Positions 7,155 to 12,239 of a stretch of 12,239 bases of DNA are shown here, piece after piece. Positions within the stretch are counted from its first letter, which is position 1; the number at the start of each line of letters is the position of its first letter. Origin of the DNA: Petrocella sp024636985 (GTDB lineage: Bacteria; Bacillota; Clostridia; Lachnospirales; Vallitaleaceae); NCBI GenBank assembly GCA_024636985.1, contig JAGXFY010000040.1, forward strand, positions 1 to 12,239, written 5' to 3'. Position numbers and translations under genes: made by a program. The notes under the pieces were generated by a model, which saw only the letters and a list, made by a program, of their open reading frames with translations, was not told the DNA's origin and ran no database searches.

Positions 7155-7172
7155 GTGACAAAATTATGACGA
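7155..7172 (-). promoter_or_regulatory. Pho-box-like direct repeat (probable response-regulator operator)
   Basis: The minus strand reads TCGTCATAATTTTGTCAC, two GTCA-containing 11-bp units (TTTCGTCATAA, TTTTGTCACAA). It matches the E. coli Pho box consensus CTGTCATAAATCTGTCAC at 14 of 18 positions by hand count. It ends exactly 10 bp upstream of the -10 TATAGT, as in PhoB-activated promoters where the box replaces the -35. The neighbouring regulator is PhoB-like, so autoactivation is the simplest reading. It also lies 40 bp upstream of the divergent mrp -35. Confidence 0.55.
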
Positions 7173-7212
7173 AATTTGTCCTTTATTTCAACGATATTTT
7201 GTGTTATATTGA

Positions 7213-7241
7213 TTGAACTAAACCGTATTTTTTGTTAAAAT
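7213..7241 (+). promoter_or_regulatory. Promoter of the Mrp/Mbh-type antiporter operon
   Basis: TTGAAC (7213-7218), a 17 bp spacer, then TAAAAT (7236-7241), followed about 40 bp later by the mrpE start codon with AAGGGAG upstream. It is divergent from the response-regulator promoter. It is the only well-spaced hexamer pair I found in the shared 199 bp region on this strand. Confidence 0.6.
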
Positions 7242-7281
7242 AAGGTTGACTGATAACCGACTGATGAAGGGAGAAGTTATT

Positions 7282-7776
7282 ATGAAGTATATCCGGCCGT
7301 ACTGGGACACAGCGCTTGCCCTTTTACTTTTATGGTGTATTATGAACGGTTCCTTTGGATTATCTACTCTCATATCGGGTTCTATTGCCTCGCTTATTAC
7401 CGTCATCATGGTGCGACTTTTATTCTCTAATAATGATCATGTTAAAAATTATCGTGTCCCCCTCTATCTTTTCTTGTGGTTTTTTTTCGTCTTGATTTAT
7501 CAAATCATCAAATCTGCCATCTCGACAGTCATCTCAATATCAAAAAATAATATAGATCCAGTGATTATTGAACTCGACACATCTATCAATAACCACTGGT
7601 TTCAATGTCTTGTGGCAAATAGTATAACCTTAACACCAGGTACGGTTACCATTGATAAGACCGATCACCACCTCGTGATTTTATGGCTTTATCCAACCAC
7701 CCATGATAAAAAGGCACAAGCTGTTGCTATCTTTGGTCCTTTTGAAAGGATACTTAAGAGAGGAGACAACTACTAA
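7282..7776 (+). CDS. mrpE: Mrp/Mbh-type antiporter subunit E (MrpE/MbhA)
   Basis: This is the 164-residue membrane subunit of the multi-component Na+(Li+)/H+ antiporter. The first half has hydrophobic helices (about 7-27, 30-48 and 60-82). The cytoplasmic C-terminal part carries the MNHE-family signature ANSITLTPGTVTIDK, then HHLVILWLYP. The ATG at 7282 is preferred to an in-frame TTG at 7246 because AAGGGAG sits eight bases upstream and the family N-terminus begins here. It is the first gene of an eight-gene operon; its stop shares one base with the mrpF start. In Bacillus mrpE comes fifth, so its leading position here follows the archaeal mbh order. Confidence 0.92.
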   Translation: MKYIRPYWDTALALLLLWCIMNGSFGLSTLISGSIASLITVIMVRLLFSNNDHVKNYRVPLYLFLWFFFVLIYQIIKSAISTVISISKNNIDPVIIELDTSINNHWFQCLVANSITLTPGTVTIDKTDHHLVILWLYPTTHDKKAQAVAIFGPFERILKRGDNY

Positions 7777-8027
7777 TGTCATATTTGATGTATACTTTGT
7801 TACTCTTGTCATTACTATGTCTTCTTCGGGTGCTTATTGGTCCAACCATTTGGGACCGCATTCTAGGCTTTAATCTTTTTTCAGCTATATTTATTCTTAT
7901 CATTTTACTTTATACTGTCACTGAAAACCAGTCCTATTTAATTGATGTGGCTTTGGTTTACACCCTTCTTGGTTTTATTAGTATTGTATTTATTACAAGG
8001 TTCTTGCAAAAGAAAGGGGATATATAA
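7776..8027 (+). CDS. mrpF: Mrp/Mbh-type antiporter subunit F (MrpF/MbhB)
   Basis: This 83-residue protein has three transmembrane helices (about 3-20, 32-50 and 57-76). It carries the MrpF signatures RVLIGPTIWDRILGFN (loop after helix 1) and IDVALVYTLLGFISIVF (helix 3, with the conserved Asp). It is a small structural subunit of the antiporter membrane module. Start and stop overlap the neighbouring genes by one base each (TAATG), indicating translational coupling. Length is normal for the family. Confidence 0.93.
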   Translation: MSYLMYTLLLLSLLCLLRVLIGPTIWDRILGFNLFSAIFILIILLYTVTENQSYLIDVALVYTLLGFISIVFITRFLQKKGDI

Positions 8028-8329
8028 TGGCACTTCATGAAATCTTAGGTATGGTTTTTATTACCATTGGTATCCTATTTATAATCATTGGTATATTCGG
8101 TTTGTACCGTTATAAAGATTTTTATACGCGTGCAAGTGTTTCATCCTTAATTGATAGTGCAGGCTTTTTGTTCATATCCTTTGGTATCATTTTGTTTAAA
8201 GGAATATCTACTTTTTCATTAAAAATACTTTTTTTAATTTTGTTAACCTTACTGCTCAACCCCTTAGCCAGCCATTTTACTGTTAGAGGTGCCTATTTAA
8301 GTGGTCATAGACCTAGGAAGGAGCACTGA
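8027..8329 (+). CDS. mrpG: Mrp/Mbh-type antiporter subunit G (MrpG/MbhC)
   Basis: This 100-residue membrane subunit has three helices (about 8-27, 42-60 and 64-83). The pattern GLYRYKDFYTRASVSSLIDSAG is the MnhG/PhaG signature: a helix-breaking loop with aromatic and basic residues, then S-x-x-D. It ends NPLASHFTVRGAYLSG, matching the family C-terminus (N-P-x-x-x-H-x-x-x-R-A). It is coupled to mrpF by TAATG overlap and is followed one base later by the MbhD-like gene, whose ribosome site (AGGAAGGAG) lies inside its 3' end. Confidence 0.93.
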   Translation: MALHEILGMVFITIGILFIIIGIFGLYRYKDFYTRASVSSLIDSAGFLFISFGIILFKGISTFSLKILFLILLTLLLNPLASHFTVRGAYLSGHRPRKEH

Positions 8330-8330
8330 C

Positions 8331-8879
8331 ATGCTGTACATTGTTCTATTCTTGATGATTGTTTTCGCCATAGCATCCATTCAAACCAGCAGTTTGAGAC
8401 ATGCCGTTATTTACTTATGCGTCTTCTCGTTACTATGTTCTTTTGCTTATGTGCTCTATCAGGCCCCTGATGTCGCTATGGCAGAGGCTGTTATCGGTTG
8501 TACTTTGTCAACCGTTTTGTATCTGGTTGCCATAAAAAAATACCGTGTTTTTCGCGTATATTATTCTGGACATGTTACTTTACTTGAAAAACAACCTGAA
8601 TTTAATGTTCTTAAAAATAATCTCACAACAATGATGGACAACTTTTTAAGAGAGCATGAGCTTGAACTCGATTTGATAGACACTAAAGAAACCTTTGATG
8701 AGATCCATGGTAATCATGATTATGACGTCATAGTCGAGCATGACAATAAGGGTATAACTATGTTCGGTTCCCAGTCTAATTATCTCTATGATGGATTGGT
8801 AACCTATCTTATTGATCATAATGCTTTTGATATTGATTACGAGTACATTCTTGAGGAAGAAGGGGATGAACTTCTATGA
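8331..8879 (+). CDS. MbhD-like (DUF4040) antiporter subunit with soluble C-terminal extension
   Basis: In this 182-residue protein, residues 1-72 form three helices (about 2-21, 24-43 and 49-68) with the MbhD/MrpA-C motif APDVAMAEAVIG (45-56), including Glu52. This corresponds to a late helix group of MrpA and to MbhD of archaeal membrane-bound hydrogenases, which are normally only about 90-100 residues. Residues about 76-182 are hydrophilic, rich in Asp, Glu and His, with predicted mixed alpha/beta character (FDEIHGNHDYDVIVEHDN, then YDGLVTYLIDHNAF), and have no counterpart in the basic family. The pattern faintly recalls part of a periplasmic binding protein, which is a guess. ATG at 8331 is chosen over an upstream in-frame GTG because AGGAAGGAG precedes it. 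Its stop overlaps the next gene by four bases. Confidence 0.85.
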   Translation: MLYIVLFLMIVFAIASIQTSSLRHAVIYLCVFSLLCSFAYVLYQAPDVAMAEAVIGCTLSTVLYLVAIKKYRVFRVYYSGHVTLLEKQPEFNVLKNNLTTMMDNFLREHELELDLIDTKETFDEIHGNHDYDVIVEHDNKGITMFGSQSNYLYDGLVTYLIDHNAFDIDYEYILEEEGDELL

Positions 8880-9133
8880 GACGTAAAATCACTGCTGCTT
8901 TTATTATAGGTATATTTCTACTTATTATTTCTGTAAATGTTATACCTCTTGAGACGAGTACGGATCTATTTCATTACTATATAAATAATTTTAAAGCAGA
9001 TACAGGGGCTGGGAATAGTGTCACTGCCATCTACCTAAACTATCGTCTCTTTGATACTTTTTTTGAAACCTTACTCTTACTTGTATCGGTTATTGGTATC
9101 ATTTATTTTTCTAGACATGAAGGTGATTATTAA
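8876..9133 (+). CDS. MbhE-like antiporter subunit (MrpA C-terminal piece)
   Basis: This 85-residue protein has two helices (about 5-24 and 60-78). Between them lies the MbhE/MrpA C-terminal signature GAGNSVTAIYLNYRLFDTFFET (residues 45-66), which matches the N-x-V-T-A-I-x-x-D/N-x-R-x-x-D-T-x-x-E-T pattern at the end of MrpA in Bacillus. Here, as in archaeal mbh clusters, it is a separate gene. It overlaps the MbhD-like gene by ATGA and the next gene by one base. The N-terminal hydrophobic stretch resembles a signal anchor, so the middle loop is probably outside the cytoplasm. Confidence 0.88.
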   Translation: MRRKITAAFIIGIFLLIISVNVIPLETSTDLFHYYINNFKADTGAGNSVTAIYLNYRLFDTFFETLLLLVSVIGIIYFSRHEGDY

Positions 9134-9519
9134 TGGGAAAACATTCAGAATTGTTTGCACAAACTATGGGGCTTGTATATCCCATCATAATACTTTATGG
9201 TTTTTATATCATCTATAACGGACACCTGACACCTGGTGGTGGTTTTCAAGGTGGTGCTATTCTAGCCGGTGTTTTTACCATTCAATATCTAACGACAGAT
9301 ACCAAAAATGTTAGTCTTGATATACTTAACCGTGTTGAAAAAACCATCTATTTGTTGTTACTAATTACCGGTATTCTGATTGTATTCTATATGAATCAGG
9401 AACTTACCCTTATCCAAAAAAGCTACTATCTTCTATTGATGAATACCCTAATTGGTGTAAAAGTCAGTTGTGGTTTAACCGTAATTTTTTATCGATTTGT
9501 TCTTTTTGAAAGTAGGTAA
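9133..9519 (+). CDS. mrpB: Mrp/Mbh-type antiporter subunit B (MrpB/MbhF)
   Basis: This 128-residue MnhB-domain membrane protein has four helices (about 12-30, 40-56, 70-90 and 100-122). The hallmark GHLTPGGGFQGGAILAG lies between helices 1 and 2. It is a structural and possibly ion-path subunit of the antiporter complex. It starts one base inside the stop of the MbhE-like gene. In archaeal Mbh the equivalent MbhF follows MbhE in the same way. Length is normal for a stand-alone MrpB. Confidence 0.95.
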   Translation: MGKHSELFAQTMGLVYPIIILYGFYIIYNGHLTPGGGFQGGAILAGVFTIQYLTTDTKNVSLDILNRVEKTIYLLLLITGILIVFYMNQELTLIQKSYYLLLMNTLIGVKVSCGLTVIFYRFVLFESR

Positions 9520-9523
9520 TTCT

Positions 9524-9874
9524 ATGGAAAGATTATTTAACGGCGAGTCCATCAGTATCTTACTCTTCCTTATTGGTGTCTATGGACTACTGGCAAGACG
9601 GAATATCATTAAAACGGTTATTGCTTTGGCCATTATGCAGTCCGCTATCATACTCTTTTTCTTAACCATCAATTACGAGGATGGACGCATTCCGCCCATT
9701 GGAGATGTAACCATACATACTGCTGTAGATCCTGTACCACAGGCCTTAATGATTACAGCAATTGTTATTGGTGTGGCTGTTACTGCCGTAAGTCTGACTA
9801 TGTTTATAAGCTTATATCATCATTACGGGACTACAAATTGGTTAAAGGTCATCAATAAAAGGCGTGAAGATTAG
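9524..9874 (+). CDS. mrpC: Mrp/Mbh-type antiporter subunit C (MrpC/MbhG, NuoK-like)
   Basis: This 116-residue, three-helix protein (about 8-25, 29-49 and 72-96) is homologous to complex I subunit NuoK/ND4L. It carries the MrpC signature DPVPQALMITAIVIGVAVTAV in the last helix and LARRNIIKTVIALAIMQSA in the second. ATG at 9524 is preferred to the in-frame ATG at 9497, which lies inside mrpB. The preferred start has GAAAGTAGG about seven bases upstream and gives the normal N-terminus. It follows mrpB by four bases and precedes mrpD by 12. Confidence 0.94.
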   Translation: MERLFNGESISILLFLIGVYGLLARRNIIKTVIALAIMQSAIILFFLTINYEDGRIPPIGDVTIHTAVDPVPQALMITAIVIGVAVTAVSLTMFISLYHHYGTTNWLKVINKRRED

Positions 9875-9886
9875 ACGAGGTGATAT

Positions 9887-11485
9887 ATGTCATTATTTTG
9901 GTTAGTCGTTCTCCCTATCATAACGGCATTAATTGGTTATTTAAGTCATTATAAAAGAATTTATATATTAGTCGGTATTGCCCAGCTTTGTACTTTAGGC
10001 GTGGCACTCTTAACATTTATTCAGGTTATTACATCCGGACCAATCACTCAGGCACTAGGTGATTACCAAGGATCTATCGGAATCAATCTGGTTGCTGATC
10101 CCATCAGCAGTTTTTTTGTGGTTCTTACTTGTTTCTTATTTACGGCCATGTTATTGTTCAACTACCATAAATCATATATGAACCGACTTTTCTTATTTCT
10201 TTTCCTAACTCTACAAGGTTTAATTGTTGCTGTTTTTCTATCCAATGACCTATTTGATATTTATACTTTGCTTGAGGTTTCGACGGTCGTTGTAAGTATA
10301 CTCATTATGTACAAAAGAGATAGCCAGTCCATTTATGACGGTATGGTTTATCTCTTAACCAATCTTGTTTCAATGGCATTTTTTCTATTTGGACTTGGCT
10401 ATATTTATAAGATATTTGGCACTTTAGATCTTACCGCATTAAAAGCTGCCATACCTTATGTTGAAAATACAGATACCTTAATACTACCTTATGCCTTTCT
10501 TATTACAGCTATTGGACTTAAATCTGCGTTAATGCCTTTATTCAGTTGGTTACCACGGGCACACGGAACCCCTTCAGCGCCTTCAATAGTTTCAGCAGTT
10601 TTATCCGGTATTTTTGTCAAGGGCGGTGTCTATTTATTCATACGGTTCCAAGATACTTTTAAATTGGGCCTAGATACCTCCCACATTTTTCTATTAATAG
10701 GTTTTGCAACCGCTGTAATCGGTTTTATTTTTGCTTTGTCACAGACGGATCTCAAATTACTCTTAGCTTATTCTACCGTCAGCCAGATTGGACTTATTGT
10801 TTTTGGCCTCTCACTTGGTTCAGATTATAGTTATTATGGTGCTGTCTATCATATCATGAACCATGCTGTTTTTAAGGCGACCTTATTCTTGACTGCCGGT
10901 ATGATTATTGAGGAATATGAAACTAGGGATATTCGGAAAATCAAAGGGCTTTTTAAACGCATGCCTTTTGTTGCCATAATTGTGGTTATCGCCATCATGG
11001 GCATAACCGGTGCCCCTCTTTTTAATGGTAGTGTTTCAAAATCTCTCATTCAAAAGGGTATCTCTTATCAATCTTATCTGGAATACGGACTCCTCTTTAT
11101 TAACCTTGGAACCATCATTACCTACATTAAATATGCTACTATATTAACCGGTGATCAACAGAAGGGTCACTCTGTTAGATGGAATCAAAAAGTTGCTTTA
11201 AGCGTATTAGCCTTTGCCTGTATTTTAGGTGGGCTTTTGGGTCAGTGGTTTGTTGGCATCCTCTTTGACTTAGATATAGATTTAAGTTTCTCGGATCTTG
11301 TAAATAAAGGCGGTGTCTATTTAATAAGCCTCCTTATAGGGTATATTTTCTTCAAATATTGGTATCCTAAGATACATTTTTTTAAGACTATGCGTGAAAT
11401 CGAACTCAGCTTTAATGAAATCATCTTTACGATTGTTTTTTTCTTTGGTAGTTTTTTAAGCTATTTACTTGTGTTCCATGGCTAG
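9887..11485 (+). CDS. mrpD: Mrp/Mbh-type antiporter subunit D (MrpD/MbhH, ND2/ND4/ND5-like)
   Basis: This 532-residue polytopic protein has about 14 helices and a proton_antipo_M core. It is the ion-translocating subunit related to complex I NuoL/M/N. Channel residues seen in the family are present: Glu130 in YTLLEVST (helix 5), Lys212 in GLKSALMP (helix 7), Lys245 in FVKGGVY, His322/His326 with Lys330 in YHIMNHAVFKATLF, and Lys385 in the discontinuous helix 12 region GAPLFNGSVSKSL. Glu130 and Lys212 correspond to residues known to be essential in Bacillus MrpD. The loop LPRAHGTPSAPSIVSA is typical. GAGGTGAT precedes the start. It is the last gene of the operon and the only large antiporter-type subunit in it, because the ND5-like part of MrpA is missing. 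Confidence 0.95.
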   Translation: MSLFWLVVLPIITALIGYLSHYKRIYILVGIAQLCTLGVALLTFIQVITSGPITQALGDYQGSIGINLVADPISSFFVVLTCFLFTAMLLFNYHKSYMNRLFLFLFLTLQGLIVAVFLSNDLFDIYTLLEVSTVVVSILIMYKRDSQSIYDGMVYLLTNLVSMAFFLFGLGYIYKIFGTLDLTALKAAIPYVENTDTLILPYAFLITAIGLKSALMPLFSWLPRAHGTPSAPSIVSAVLSGIFVKGGVYLFIRFQDTFKLGLDTSHIFLLIGFATAVIGFIFALSQTDLKLLLAYSTVSQIGLIVFGLSLGSDYSYYGAVYHIMNHAVFKATLFLTAGMIIEEYETRDIRKIKGLFKRMPFVAIIVVIAIMGITGAPLFNGSVSKSLIQKGISYQSYLEYGLLFINLGTIITYIKYATILTGDQQKGHSVRWNQKVALSVLAFACILGGLLGQWFVGILFDLDIDLSFSDLVNKGGVYLISLLIGYIFFKYWYPKIHFFKTMREIELSFNEIIFTIVFFFGSFLSYLLVFHG

Positions 11486-11540
11486 AACTTCTATACTAAA
11501 TGGACTGCGAAAGCCACTGTAACCATAGCGTTTAGATATT

Positions 11541-11572
11541 TTTACTGCTTTTATTGTGTATCTTACTATAAT
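11541..11572 (+). promoter_or_regulatory. Possible promoter of the 11596 gene
   Basis: A perfect TATAAT (11567-11572) lies 23 bp before the start codon of the next gene, but the best upstream hexamer TTTACT (11541-11546) is 20 bp away, too far for a good sigma-A site. I see no hairpin terminator between mrpD and this gene, so read-through from the antiporter operon is also possible. Confidence 0.35.
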
Positions 11573-11595
11573 TAATTAATGAAATGAGGATTATT

Positions 11596-11892
11596 ATGTA
11601 TCGTTTATGGGGAAAAATTATGATAGATAGTCGTTTCCGGTCTGACTATGTTTTTGAACTTGAAGATGGGGACATTGCAAGTCCGACTAGTTTAAAAAAG
11701 GGTCTGGAATTTTTGACTTTGCATTTTGATATTGAGATGCCTATGTGGCTATCTGATAATGAAAAAGACTATGCACGTTTTAGAAAAACTCGGTTCTATA
11801 ATGATCATTTTATCGAAACCATTGATTTCGATTATTTTGAGATTGAGGTCATTGAGGATAAGAAGAAAAAGCATAAAAAAGGTGATTTTTAA
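11596..11892 (+). CDS. Conserved small uncharacterised protein
   Basis: This 98-residue, acidic then basic cytoplasmic protein has no signal peptide or membrane segment. It has the layout MYRLWGKIM...YVFELEDGD, a central MPMWLSDNEKDY, and a C-terminal KTRFYNDHFIETIDFDYFEIEVIED followed by a Lys-rich tail. I recall clostridial small proteins with this YRLWGKI / PIWLD / KTRF...DNFIE.IDFDYLEI.V pattern. None has a known function to my knowledge, and the recollection has not been checked. The second ATG (11596) is chosen over 11584 because the first ATG overlaps the ribosome site ATGAGGA. It stands about 110 bp after mrpD with a possible promoter of its own and a hairpin terminator behind it. Confidence 0.75.
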   Translation: MYRLWGKIMIDSRFRSDYVFELEDGDIASPTSLKKGLEFLTLHFDIEMPMWLSDNEKDYARFRKTRFYNDHFIETIDFDYFEIEVIEDKKKKHKKGDF

Positions 11893-11917
11893 TAACGCTT
11901 GTGTTTCTTACTAAGAC

Positions 11918-11957
11918 AAAGAGTCTTGAGTGCATATCCTATGCCCTAAGACTCTTT
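11918..11957. terminator. Bidirectional hairpin terminator
   Basis: A perfect 10-bp stem pairs AAAGAGTCTT (11918-11927) with AAGACTCTTT (11948-11957). An inner GCAT/ATGC pairing (11932-11935 with 11941-11944) extends the hairpin. It lies between two convergent genes. T-tails are short on both sides (TTTTC on plus, TTTGTCTT on minus), so termination on either strand is probable but may be incomplete. Confidence 0.7.
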
Positions 11958-11986
11958 TCAGTTCTACTCTTTATTTTAATTTATGA

Positions 11987-12239
11987 TTATCGATAGTGAC
12001 CACTGGCCCTACGATTCACATGGTAGAAGACCACATCTCCTTCCATTAGGCTGATACCGGCTATGTTTGTTTTATACCCTTCATTTATCCAGGCGTTACC
12101 TAGGTCTGCTGTTTTATAGGTATTATAGGCCTCTAGGGTCTCTAGGTCTCTTAAGCTCTTAATGTTATGGTAGCCTTTTATGTCAAAGTTCACAGCGATA
12201 TAACCTTTTGTAATAAAGGGGGCTTCTCCTATTTTTAGA
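11987..12239 (-). CDS. C-terminal part of an unidentified protein (runs off window)
   Basis: The frame is open from the right edge of the window (first full codon at 12238-12236) to a TAA at 11989-11987, giving about 83 residues of C-terminus. An internal GTG at 12193 could be mistaken for a start, but there is no stop between it and the edge and no ribosome site, so this is a partial gene. Visible sequence includes GEAPFITKGYIAVNFDI, then LGNAWINEGYKTNIAGI and a final GDVVFYHVNRRASGHYR. It has no membrane segment, and the aromatic, Asn and Gly content suggests a beta-rich extracellular or surface domain. I do not recognise the family. Confidence 0.6.
   Translation of the reverse strand, partial: LKIGEAPFITKGYIAVNFDIKGYHNIKSLRDLETLEAYNTYKTADLGNAWINEGYKTNIAGISLMEGDVVFYHVNRRASGHYR

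Noticed and set aside
7246..7281. Upstream TTG start for mrpE adding 12 residues
   Set aside because: The added residues contain the ribosome binding site of the ATG at 7282 and do not fit the family N-terminus.
7218..7409. Minus-strand open frame in the divergent region and mrpE
   Set aside because: It is antisense to mrpE and its promoter, with no ribosome site or recognisable protein features.
8301..8330. Upstream GTG start of the MbhD-like gene
   Set aside because: It lies inside mrpG; AGGAAGGAG is positioned for the ATG at 8331.
11486..11583. Terminator after mrpD
   Set aside because: No stable stem followed by a T-run was found in this gap.

Overview
The window is low-GC chromosomal DNA from an anaerobic-type Firmicute, most likely a clostridium. 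The evidence is the clostridial-looking 5' end of a 16S rRNA gene, strong AGGAGG-type ribosome binding sites, a DUF5711/CvpA gene pair, a 3H-domain NiaR regulator and a small uncharacterised protein of a type I associate with clostridia. A finer placement from about 94 bases of 16S would be a guess.

Layout. Bases 1-94 are the start of a 16S rRNA gene on the minus strand. It is preceded by a leader of about 227 nt with a boxA-like element, and by a near-consensus promoter with an A-rich upstream tract. Bases 381-940 carry no credible gene but are densely structured: two copies of a double-stem element, plus a run of short hairpins. From about 4390 down to 941 runs a minus-strand operon glgA - DUF5711 protein - cvpA, with its own promoter and an intrinsic terminator. 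From about 7135 down to 4447 runs a second minus-strand group: an OmpR/PhoB-family response regulator, its HAMP-containing sensor kinase, and a NiaR-type repressor. The response regulator promoter has a direct repeat close to the enterobacterial Pho box, placed 10 bp upstream of a -10 hexamer.

Divergent from this, bases 7282-11485 on the plus strand hold a tightly packed eight-gene operon for a cation/proton antiporter of the Mrp type. Gene order is E-F-G-(MbhD/DUF4040)-(MbhE)-B-C-D. This is the order of the antiporter module of archaeal membrane-bound hydrogenases (mbhA-H), not the A-B-C-D-E-F-G order of Bacillus. The large ND5-like part of MrpA is absent, and only its C-terminal pieces survive as two small genes. 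MrpD is therefore the only large antiporter-type subunit encoded here, and no hydrogenase or other redox genes are visible. The MbhD-like subunit also has a soluble C-terminal extension of about 105 residues.

The right end holds a small uncharacterised protein gene (11596-11892), a bidirectional hairpin terminator, and the C-terminal part of an unidentified minus-strand gene cut by the window edge.

The best candidates for something undescribed are the MrpA-less antiporter cluster with its extended MbhD subunit, and the tandem structured element upstream of the rRNA operon. The Pho-box-like repeat is the clearest clue to what the two-component system senses, but no phosphate genes lie nearby to confirm it.
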